From an uncultured Pirellulaceae bacterium (GTDB lineage: Bacteria > Planctomycetota > Planctomycetia > Pirellulales > Pirellulaceae), in the NCBI GenBank assembly GCA_905480545.1, contig CAJQQR010000110.1, positions 1 to 34,703 of the forward strand: DNA of 34,703 nucleotides. Direction: 5' to 3'. Positions 1-7,528 of this stretch are shown here, piece by piece. The position numbers and the translations under genes are program-made. Numbering within the stretch: the first letter of the stretch is position 1; each line of letters starts with the position of its first letter. Below the pieces are notes generated by a model. That model was not told where the DNA came from, made no database searches, and saw only the letters and a program-made list of their open reading frames with translations.

Positions 1-732
1 CGTGTCGAATTTTTGAGGCGAAGCATTGTTCCCAGTCTATTGGAAGCACGACGTATTAACGAGCATCGTGGCGGTGTGGAAGCTGAATTGTTTGAAATCG
101 CAAAAGTCTATTTGCCGACGACAAAGGGAGCTTTAGATGAACCCGTTAAAATCACGTTTGTCAGCAGTCGGGATTACTTTGAGTTAAAAGGCGTCGTGGA
201 TTCACTTGTTTATGAAGTCAATCCCGAGACGCAGATTGACTATGACTTTTGTCAGGAATCATTGCTCGATAAGTCACGAAGCGCGATCGTCAAGCTTGCT
301 GGAAAGACGATTGGTTACATTGGCGAGTTATCGAAATCCGGAATGAAAGAATACGACCTTCGCCGGCCCTGTTCAGTTGCAGAGATTGATGTCCAGGCAT
401 TGATCGAAGTCGCTGAACTTGTTCCGCAGCACAAACAAATCAGTGATCAGCCGACGATCACTCGAGACTTCAATTTTGTCGTGGATGAGTCACTGCAATG
501 GTCAGAACTATCCCGATCGGTCGCATCATCGGCAGGTGAATTTTTTGAATCGGTTGAATTCGTGGAGATTTTTCGCAATACCGAGAAAGATGGCGAAGGA
601 AAAAAACGTGTGCTGTTGTCCGTAAAGTTGCGAAGTCAGACAACAACACTGACCGGTGAGCAGGCTGAAAAAGCTTGCTCATCCATTATTGAAGAATGCA
701 AGAAGTCACACGGCGCGGAAATCGTTGCGTAG
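1..732 (+). CDS. pheT: Phenylalanine--tRNA ligase beta subunit, C-terminal part (5' end outside window)
   Basis: The reading frame is open from base 1, so this is the last 243 or so codons of a longer gene; the TTG at 13 is internal. PheT is the large subunit of the cytoplasmic alpha2beta2 enzyme that charges tRNA-Phe. The first visible residues (SLLEARRINEH) match the end of the catalytic-like core, where the family reads 'LLxxxxxNxxR/H'. Roughly the last 95 residues form the ferredoxin-fold anticodon-binding (FDX-ACB) domain: a PTITRDFNFVVDE strand, a VEFVEIF segment, KKRVLLSVKLRS, and a TLTGEQAEKACSSII helix. The extreme C terminus is GAEIVA rather than the common GAxLR. The next gene, an aldo/keto reductase, begins 75 bp downstream on the same strand. 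pheS is expected upstream of the window. Confidence 0.93.
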   Translation, partial: RVEFLRRSIVPSLLEARRINEHRGGVEAELFEIAKVYLPTTKGALDEPVKITFVSSRDYFELKGVVDSLVYEVNPETQIDYDFCQESLLDKSRSAIVKLAGKTIGYIGELSKSGMKEYDLRRPCSVAEIDVQALIEVAELVPQHKQISDQPTITRDFNFVVDESLQWSELSRSVASSAGEFFESVEFVEIFRNTEKDGEGKKRVLLSVKLRSQTTTLTGEQAEKACSSIIEECKKSHGAEIVA

Positions 733-807
733 GCTTTTCTTTTGGTGACAAAATTCAATCAACTGCTACGAAACGTGCGTTTGGCTTTGTAGGGAAATCT
801 GACAAAA

Positions 808-1770
808 ATGAATCGAACGATCGGAAGCTCCGGTATTGAGGTCACCCCGGTAGCGATGGGCTGTTGGCCAATTGCGGGGATGACCAGCATCGATGTCAAT
901 GATCGTGACAGTTTGGCGACTCTTCATTCTGCGTTTGATCAAGGCATCAACTTTTTTGATACCGCCTATTGTTACGGCGCGAATGGCGAAAGTGAAAAGT
1001 TGATTGCGTCCGCGCTTGGCTCGCATCGAAATGAGATTGTGATTGCAACGAAGGCGGGGATTCATTGGGATCAAGACAAAGTGCGTCACATAGACGGGCG
1101 ACCGGAAAAAATTCTTTTAGAGGTCGATGAGAGCCTTCAGCGGTTGGATACTGATCATGTCGAATTGCTTTATCATCATGCGCCCGATCCGAATGTTTCG
1201 GTTGCTGATTCAGCGGTCGCATTTCGTCAAATTTTGGATTCGGGCAAAGCGTTGGCGATTGGTGTGTCTAACTATTCGATTAAACAAATGGATGAGTTTT
1301 CGTCCGTCTGTCCGATTCAAGCGGTACAGCCACCATTCAACATGCTGCAGCGGGATATCGAGAGTGATATTTTGCCGTACTGCATGGAAAAGAACATTTC
1401 GGTGATGTGCTATTGGCCGTTGATGAAGGGTTTGTTGGCCGGAAAACTTTCTCGCGATCATGTTTTCGCGGCGAATGATGGACGAGCGAAATACCCAATG
1501 TTTCAGGGCGAAGAGTGGCAAAAGAATCAGGACTTTGTTGACGAGCTTCGCAAAATCGCAGAGGAAGTTGGCAAAACCGTTTCGCAGGTTGTGATCAACT
1601 GGACGATTCAGCAACCGGGAATTACCGTCGCGTTGTGTGGTGCCAAGCGGTCGTTTCAAATTGAAGAATCTGCTGGCGGTTTCGGCTGGGAGCTTACGGC
1701 AGTTCAGCTTGATAAAATATCAAAGGCAATCGAGCGTCGCGGGAAAGTGATTACGAAGGCACCGGTCTAG
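808..1770 (+). CDS. Aldo/keto reductase family oxidoreductase
   Basis: A 320-residue cytoplasmic NAD(P)H-dependent oxidoreductase of the (beta/alpha)8-barrel AKR family, which interconverts carbonyls and alcohols; the substrate cannot be read from sequence. The length is normal for the family. The catalytic tetrad is visible: Asp51 and Tyr56 in FFDTAYCYG, Lys82 in VIATKAG, and His124 in LLYHHAPD. The cofactor-phosphate region near the C terminus is present (GITVALCGAKR). The ATG at 808 puts the first barrel strand (IGSSGIEVTPVAMGCW) at the usual distance from the N terminus. It follows pheT by 75 bp on the same strand, and a functional link between them is not expected. The next gene is convergent. 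Confidence 0.92.
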   Translation: MNRTIGSSGIEVTPVAMGCWPIAGMTSIDVNDRDSLATLHSAFDQGINFFDTAYCYGANGESEKLIASALGSHRNEIVIATKAGIHWDQDKVRHIDGRPEKILLEVDESLQRLDTDHVELLYHHAPDPNVSVADSAVAFRQILDSGKALAIGVSNYSIKQMDEFSSVCPIQAVQPPFNMLQRDIESDILPYCMEKNISVMCYWPLMKGLLAGKLSRDHVFAANDGRAKYPMFQGEEWQKNQDFVDELRKIAEEVGKTVSQVVINWTIQQPGITVALCGAKRSFQIEESAGGFGWELTAVQLDKISKAIERRGKVITKAPV

Positions 1771-1835
1771 TAGTACTGGTCTACTGAAACTGGCGTAAGT
1801 GTGTAGCGATGCCGTCCTGTTTCGTCTGACGATAA

Positions 1836-2852
1836 TTAATTGATCTGTGTATAGCGGGCGGTGCCAAATCCCAAGATGGGAAAGAAAATAAATCCGAGGA
1901 AAAAGAGCCCAATCCCGAATCCATTACCTTTTCCAAATCTTTTGGCAATTTCCAAACACAAACTAATCGCAGCTACGATATTAAATATCGGAATGAGGAA
2001 TAGGAAGAACCACCAATCGGGTTTGCCGGCAATTCTTATCAGTATAATTAAACTGTAGATTGGAATAATGCTTGTGATTCCCGGGGAACCAGCTTTCTCG
2101 AACATTTGCCAAATACCGGCAGTCACAAATATTCCTAGTCCAACATACACAACAATTACGATGATCATTGCTGTTGTTGCATCAAACGCAAAACTGACCG
2201 CCGTTGCCGCGATGGCGATGATTCCAACAATCGAACACCACAGACTTGCGTTCGAAGAACCATTCGATTTCGAAGAACCATTCGATTTAGAAGAACCATT
2301 CGGTTTAGAAGAACCGGGAGGTGTCGCGTCGTACTCGTCTTTCAGGTAAGTCCTCAGAACATCTTCCTCTTGTTTTTGCCTACTGACCTGTTCAACTCCG
2401 CCGCCCGATTGCGAAGCATAGGCAGTTGGCTGCCCGAGCGGGTCCGCGGTTGTTACCCCCAGTGGACTGGCGCTCATCAGTCCTCCGGTGCCAAGTGGGT
2501 CTTCAAATCGTAAAGGGGCTCCACATTGACACGCGACCGTTTGTCCCACCAAATGAGGTTGCATCGGATACGCGGTGCCGCATTGCATGCATTGGATTTT
2601 AAATTCTGGATTGAAACTCGCCGGTGCACTTACGCCTGGATTTTGCGGAGCAGAAGGGTTGCCTGTCATTGCAGCGTTGCCTTGTGGCATGGTTTGAGCG
2701 GCCGCTGCCACAGGTTGTTGAGCAACGGATTGGCTCGCAGGTGTAGGAATCGTTATCTGCGCACCGCAGGGGCATTTGGCAGCTTTTCCCGCCACGGTAT
2801 CTGGTACAGAGAGTTTTTTGCTACATGACGGGCATGAAAAAGAGATCGGCAT
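1836..2852 (-). CDS. Zinc-ribbon membrane protein with C-terminal DUF5684-type domain
   Basis: A 338-residue protein in three parts. Residues 5-33 and about 86-115 are two zinc-ribbon-like modules: CPSC...CPCG, then CMQC...CQCG. A low-complexity linker follows, ending in hexapeptide repeats (SSKPNG, SSKSNG, SSKSNG). The last 130 residues hold about four hydrophobic helices. The GKPDWWFFLFLIPIFN and AKRFGKGNGFGIGLFF segments are typical of DUF5684, a small integral-membrane domain of unknown function. Topology suggests the zinc ribbons are cytoplasmic, though this is inferred. A similar layout of tandem zinc ribbons ahead of a membrane domain is common in planctomycetes. No operon partner is visible. 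Confidence 0.8.
   Translation of the reverse strand: MPISFSCPSCSKKLSVPDTVAGKAAKCPCGAQITIPTPASQSVAQQPVAAAAQTMPQGNAAMTGNPSAPQNPGVSAPASFNPEFKIQCMQCGTAYPMQPHLVGQTVACQCGAPLRFEDPLGTGGLMSASPLGVTTADPLGQPTAYASQSGGGVEQVSRQKQEEDVLRTYLKDEYDATPPGSSKPNGSSKSNGSSKSNGSSNASLWCSIVGIIAIAATAVSFAFDATTAMIIVIVVYVGLGIFVTAGIWQMFEKAGSPGITSIIPIYSLIILIRIAGKPDWWFFLFLIPIFNIVAAISLCLEIAKRFGKGNGFGIGLFFLGFIFFPILGFGTARYTQIN
2251..2322. repeat. 18-bp tandem repeat inside the zinc-ribbon protein linker
   Basis: Four consecutive 18-bp units (2251-2268, 2269-2286, 2287-2304, 2305-2322). The first two are identical, the third has small changes and the fourth diverges at its 3' half. On the coding (-) strand each unit encodes six residues of SSK(S/P)NG type, so gain or loss of units keeps the frame and changes only linker length. 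Confidence 0.9.
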
Positions 2853-3495
2853 CGGCCATTTTTCCTGAATGTTCCATTGCTTGTTTCCTTTATTCTAAAC
2901 CAAAACTAAACGCGAAAAAGTCAATTGGCGGCTGAATTGAGAACGTGACCAAAAAAAGGCTTGGCGGACGGAAAAACCGACTTGATTAAAATAACTCGAA
3001 CTGTTCAGTCCTTTGATTTTGAAATCGTCCAGAGAACCAAGCGAATTCAAAACGGCTCTTGATCGCGACATTCAAGACATTGACAATATGTAAAGTCGTA
3101 GGGCCGAGATCAAGTTGATCCGTTAAAGCGATTGCAGAGGGTCTGAAACTGATTGATGACCCCAAGAATGATTAACAAGAATTTCAATTCATCTCCAGAG
3201 CCGAATCCAGTCGATTCCTCCGAACTACATGCTCAAGCCGTGAATAAGCATTGTGAATTTAAGTTGGCAGAATCGACGTGAGAGGTTGGGATTGCAGGGG
3301 AAGCAACCCATTCAAAATCTCAGTGATCGTTCGCTTTAGGCTCAAACAGAAAAACCGAGACGGATCTGGTCAACGAAGAGGGAGTTGATCCGTTGGCCGG
3401 CCGAGAATGCATCGGTGAATTCCCGGTCTATTTGGAGATCGGAATGCGGTGTCTGCAGCACTGGCGTTCCAATTTTGCAAATAAACCGATCGCGG
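2853..3495. other. 643-bp gap; possible decayed gene on + strand (3156-3506), otherwise nothing recognised
   Basis: No intact gene is evident. One + strand frame from the ATG at 3156 reads as plausible protein to a stop at 3504-3506, interrupted only by two in-frame TGA codons at 3279-3281 and 3327-3329. It includes the stretches NSSPEPNPVDSSELHAQAVN and GVDPLAGRECIGEFPVYLEI. Two other short protein-like runs precede it in other frames (EFKTALDRDIQDIDNM near 3040-3085, and AIAEGLKLIDDPKND near 3129-3173). This pattern fits a degenerate gene, but chance open frames of this size are common and I recognise no family. The tail overlaps the end of the convergent DUF1501 gene by about 11 bp. Confidence 0.3.
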
Positions 3496-4929
3496 TTAAC
3501 CTATGATTTCTTTTACAACGCGGGATGGCTCAACTCCGGTCAGTTTTTGATCGAGTCCCTGAAATTGAAACGTTAGTTTAGAGTGATCCATTCCGAGTAA
3601 ATGCAACATCGTGGCGTGCAAATCGCGAACATGAACTGGGTCCTCAACAACGTTGTAACAAAAATCATCGGTCTTCCCGTAGTGGATTCCTCCCTTGATT
3701 CCTCCTCCAGCAAGCCACGCTGTGAAACATCGTGGATGATGATCTCTGCCGTAGTTGTCGAGTGTGAGTTGTCCCTGTCCATAAACGGTTCGTCCAAACT
3801 CGCCCCCAAAAACGATTAGGGTGTCTTTCAACAGGCCACGTTGTTCCAGATCTTGAAGCAGTGCTGCGGTGGGTTGATCCACATCGCGGCATTGACCTTT
3901 CATGTTGTCGGGAAGTCGCGTGTGATGGTCCCAGCCACGATGGAAAAGCTGAATGAAACGGACGTCACGTTCAGCCATCCGCCGCGCAAGTAGACAATTC
4001 CGTGCATAAGATCCTGGCTTTTCCACATCCGGACCATACATCGCCAGTGTTTCAGCGGACTCTTTCGAGATATCCGTCAGTTCAGGTACCGAGCTTTGCA
4101 TTCGGAAAGCCATTTCCTGTTGAGCGATCGTCGTTTGGATTTCTGGATCGCCGATTTCAGAATAATGCTTCTGATTGAGGTCGGCCAGCGTATCGAGCAT
4201 TCTGCGACGCACGCGACTGTCGATTCCTTTTGGATTCGATAAAAACAAAACCGGATCGCCCGTTGTTTGAAAACTGGTGCCTTGGTGTTTGGATGGCAGA
4301 AAACCACTTCCCCAGAGTCGCGAGTAAAGCGCTTGAACGTTCACGCGTCCGCTCCAGAACGCAGACGGCATCACAACGTAATTGGGTAGGTCTTTATTGA
4401 TGGACCCCAGACCATAGCTGAGCCAGGCGCCCATACTCGGTTTACCTGGGATTTCCGAACCGGTGCAAAACGATGTTTTGCCAGGATCATGATTGATCGC
4501 ATCGGTGTTCATCGAATGAACAAGACACAGTTTATCAGCATGCTTGGATAAATTGGGAAGCAGTTCACTCATCCAGACACCACTTTCACCTTGCTGAGCA
4601 AATTTGAATTTGGTTGGTGCGATCAGCTTCTCTTTTCCCTTGGTCATCGCGGTTACCCGCTGTCCGCCACGAATGGACTCAGGGAGTTCCTTTTTGAAAA
4701 GCTTTGTCAGGTTCGGTTTGTAGTCGAACAAATCGACTTGACTCGGCGCGCCGGCCATAAACAGAAAGATGACTCGTTTTGCCTTTGGAGCGAAGTGCGG
4801 GCCGCCGGTTCCTGCCATCGATAGGTTAGGGACCAACGAGGTAAGTGCGGCGGTGCCTAAACCCATTCCGCTGTTCGTTAAGAACTTGCGACGAGACTGA
4901 AGTGTATCGAGCTGCTGTTTTGAATTCAC
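3496..4929 (-). CDS. DUF1501 domain-containing protein, Tat-exported
   Basis: A 477-residue member of DUF1501, a family with a sulfatase/alkaline-phosphatase-like fold that is greatly expanded in planctomycetes. Its substrate is not established. The N terminus is a twin-arginine signal ([20 protein letters not shown]), so the protein should be exported folded across the cytoplasmic membrane. Visible family segments are [18 protein letters not shown], the [11 protein letters not shown] loop, FGGEFGRT and the His-rich [17 protein letters not shown] near the C terminus. The start is GTG at 4929, with a GGGA seven bases upstream inside the end of the preceding gene. It lies only 3 bp after the stop of the cytochrome/DUF1553 gene, so the two are almost certainly co-translated, as this pair usually is. 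Confidence 0.93.
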   Translation of the reverse strand: MNSKQQLDTLQSRRKFLTNSGMGLGTAALTSLVPNLSMAGTGGPHFAPKAKRVIFLFMAGAPSQVDLFDYKPNLTKLFKKELPESIRGGQRVTAMTKGKEKLIAPTKFKFAQQGESGVWMSELLPNLSKHADKLCLVHSMNTDAINHDPGKTSFCTGSEIPGKPSMGAWLSYGLGSINKDLPNYVVMPSAFWSGRVNVQALYSRLWGSGFLPSKHQGTSFQTTGDPVLFLSNPKGIDSRVRRRMLDTLADLNQKHYSEIGDPEIQTTIAQQEMAFRMQSSVPELTDISKESAETLAMYGPDVEKPGSYARNCLLARRMAERDVRFIQLFHRGWDHHTRLPDNMKGQCRDVDQPTAALLQDLEQRGLLKDTLIVFGGEFGRTVYGQGQLTLDNYGRDHHPRCFTAWLAGGGIKGGIHYGKTDDFCYNVVEDPVHVRDLHATMLHLLGMDHSKLTFQFQGLDQKLTGVEPSRVVKEIIG

Positions 4930-4932
4930 TTT

Positions 4933-7386
4933 TTATTCCCGCGTCTTTGTAATGTCGAGATTGTATAAAACGGTTCCAAAAACCGTCCACGCTGCCAATT
5001 GAGCCTTTTGCTCTGACGAGGCTATATCAATGCCATTGCAGAGTTCATTCGCCATTTTTGGATTTTTGCGATATTTTTCAGTCAGTTCGTCGACAAGCGA
5101 TTGACTCGACTGTTTCTCTTTTTCATCGGGAAGTTTCGATGTCACGGTTTCCCACATCATATTCATCTGCTGTTCGACAGGTTGGTCGAGGGCACTCTTT
5201 GCCAAGTTTCTGGCCGCTTTTAGATATTCCGTTTCATTCAGCAAAAGCAATGCTTGAGAAGGCGTATTTGTCCGTTCACGTCTGGCAATGCAAGCGTCCC
5301 GATTTGGGGCGTTTAATATCGACAACTGCGGTGGTGGGATCGCGCGTTTCCAGAACGTGTATACACTTCGTCGATACATCGATTCACCTTTGTCGGCCAC
5401 GAATCGTTGGCCCGTCATCGTTACGGCTTTCCACAAACCGTCTGGCTGCGGTGGTTTAACACTTGGGCCGTACATTCGGTCCGAAATAAGACCGCTTGTT
5501 AAAAGGATCTGATCTCGAATCATCTCTGCGTCTAAGCGAAAGCGTGAGCCACGCGATAGCCACCGGTTTTCGGGATCTGTTTTGAACCTTTCAGGTGTGG
5601 AAACGGAGGATTGTTGGTACGTCTTTGACATCACAATTTCTTTTACCAATGCCTTAACGTCCCATTTGGAATCAATGAACGACATCGCAAGATGATCGAG
5701 TAGTTCGGGGTGACTGGGGACTTCGCCTTGGGCCCCTATGTCCTCTGACGTTTTCACCAGACCAACTCCAAAAAATTGTTGCCAGATTCGGTTTGCAGCG
5801 ACACGAGACGTTAGAGGGTTCTTCGCATCCACCATCCATTCGGCAAGATCCATACGCGATGCGACAGTGGATTGCTTTTTCATCGGGAAAAGGAATCCCG
5901 GTGCGTCGCGTTCGACTTGCTTTCCCGGAGAATCATACTCCCCACGATTGAGTATGAATGTCGGGCGAACGGTTTTTCGTTCACGCATTACCATCGCTTT
6001 TCGGACCCCCGACTCGACTTGGTCACGAGTTCTTTTTGTGTCCCCACGTTTCTTCTCAGACTCCTTTAGCTCTTTGATCAAATCGTTTTTCAATGACGCA
6101 TTTTCGGCTTCTTTCGATTTCGATTGCTTTTGATCTTTTTTGGCTGCTTTTTCCAGGTTTAGAGTCTTCGCTTTGGTCGAAGCGATTTCTCTGTCAAGGT
6201 CAGCCAGCAATGCGTTTAGTTTGTTCAGCTCTTGAGTTTGATCCTTCGTTGCAAACGACACGAATGGCTGTTGCAAACCCTGTTTTGGTCTGCCCGGAGT
6301 TTCCGGCTCCGCATCGATGTTGTTGAAGAAAGCATACAGCGAGTAGAAATCTTTTTGTGTTATTGGATCGTATTTGTGATCGTGACACTGGGCACAATGG
6401 ATCGTTAATCCCATGAAACTTGTTCCCACCGACGTGACTCTGTCAATCACGTTCTTCGTAAAGCTCTCTTCGGGAAGAGCGGTGCCTCGGTCAATAATAA
6501 GATGAAGTCGATTGAAGCCCGACGCGATCAACTGATCCTCTGTCGGATTGTCATATAGGTCACCAGCGAGTTGGAATCGAACGAAGTCGTCATAAGGAAG
6601 ATTTTGATTGAATGCCCGGATGACCCAATCACGGTACTCAAAGTTGTTCCGATAAAAGTCCTTGTGCATGCCGTTGGTGTCTGCGAATCGAACAAGGTCC
6701 AACCAGTACCTCGCGATATGCTCGCCATACTCAGGCCGTTTAAGCAGGCGATCGACAAGATCTTCCCATGCTTGTTTGGGAGCTCGATTGTGTTCCGCAA
6801 GGAATTGTTGAATTTCGTCACGAGTTGGCGGAAGTCCAATCAGGTCGAATGTAACGCGCCGAATCAACTGGCGGGCGTCGGCCTGCTTGGCCGGTGTCAG
6901 TTTGAGTGTCTCTAATTTTTTGAGTACATGCTGGTCGATCACTTGATCGCTCCATGTTTTCTTCTTTACGGCTGGAGTGGCCGGCTTCACGATCGGTTCG
7001 AATGCCCAAAATGATGTGTACTGTGCGCCGGACTCAATCCACTTCTTGAGAAGTTGCTTTTCTTCGTTCGATAACGGTTTGATGTGGGAGTCAGGCGGCG
7101 GCATGAGCTCGTCATCGTCATCGGAATTAATTCGCCGCCATACCTCGCTCTCTTCGATTGATCCCGGCTGGATGGCAGACGCCAATGCGCCTTCGTCGCC
7201 GTCCGGAATATCAAAACGGAGGCCAGCTTCACGCGTCATGGCATCGGGGCCATGGCAAGCAAAACATCGATCAGAAAGAATTGGCCGGATGTCGCGATTG
7301 AACGAGACCGTTTGCTCTTGTGCAAGAGCGTTGACCTGAAAAAGCGTAATCAGGCATAAAGCATTCAGCAAATATCTTGCGTGCAT
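4933..7386 (-). CDS. Planctomycete cytochrome c (PSCyt1) / DUF1549 / DUF1553 protein
   Basis: An 817-residue exported protein. Residues 1-22 are a signal peptide (LLNALCLITLFQVNALA). PSCyt1 follows, with a haem-attachment CxxCH at 41-45 (CFACH). DUF1549 spans roughly 150-360 and carries a second CxxCH (CAQCHDHKYDP). A charged, probably coiled-coil insert lies at about 380-460. DUF1553 is C-terminal (NPLTSRVAANRIWQQFFG; GEVPSHPELLDHLA; RRSVYTFWKR; RTNTPSQALLLLN). Such proteins are thought to be extracytoplasmic redox proteins acting with DUF1501 partners in breakdown of complex substrates, but no reaction is proven. The length is at the shorter end for the family. The DUF1501 gene follows by 3 bp. 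The toroid gene lies 142 bp upstream on the same strand, so shared transcription with it is possible but not shown. Confidence 0.93.
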   Translation of the reverse strand: MHARYLLNALCLITLFQVNALAQEQTVSFNRDIRPILSDRCFACHGPDAMTREAGLRFDIPDGDEGALASAIQPGSIEESEVWRRINSDDDDELMPPPDSHIKPLSNEEKQLLKKWIESGAQYTSFWAFEPIVKPATPAVKKKTWSDQVIDQHVLKKLETLKLTPAKQADARQLIRRVTFDLIGLPPTRDEIQQFLAEHNRAPKQAWEDLVDRLLKRPEYGEHIARYWLDLVRFADTNGMHKDFYRNNFEYRDWVIRAFNQNLPYDDFVRFQLAGDLYDNPTEDQLIASGFNRLHLIIDRGTALPEESFTKNVIDRVTSVGTSFMGLTIHCAQCHDHKYDPITQKDFYSLYAFFNNIDAEPETPGRPKQGLQQPFVSFATKDQTQELNKLNALLADLDREIASTKAKTLNLEKAAKKDQKQSKSKEAENASLKNDLIKELKESEKKRGDTKRTRDQVESGVRKAMVMRERKTVRPTFILNRGEYDSPGKQVERDAPGFLFPMKKQSTVASRMDLAEWMVDAKNPLTSRVAANRIWQQFFGVGLVKTSEDIGAQGEVPSHPELLDHLAMSFIDSKWDVKALVKEIVMSKTYQQSSVSTPERFKTDPENRWLSRGSRFRLDAEMIRDQILLTSGLISDRMYGPSVKPPQPDGLWKAVTMTGQRFVADKGESMYRRSVYTFWKRAIPPPQLSILNAPNRDACIARRERTNTPSQALLLLNETEYLKAARNLAKSALDQPVEQQMNMMWETVTSKLPDEKEKQSSQSLVDELTEKYRKNPKMANELCNGIDIASSEQKAQLAAWTVFGTVLYNLDITKTRE

Positions 7387-7528
7387 CTTGATTATTAGGC
7401 GGGAGTTTGAGACACATTTATTCTAACTTCAACGGTTTGAGTTCACCAGACTTTACCACTTCGGTGAGCTCGATAGCATCCCGAATTCGGAAATATGGAT
7501 TCGAGCGACTGTTGGCACAGAAAGAGGC

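Noticed and set aside
3279..3329. In-frame TGA codons as selenocysteine or Trp recoding
   Set aside because: No SECIS-like hairpin was evident after either TGA, and other genes in the window use TGA as a normal stop (for example 15522-16034 and 24174-24743).
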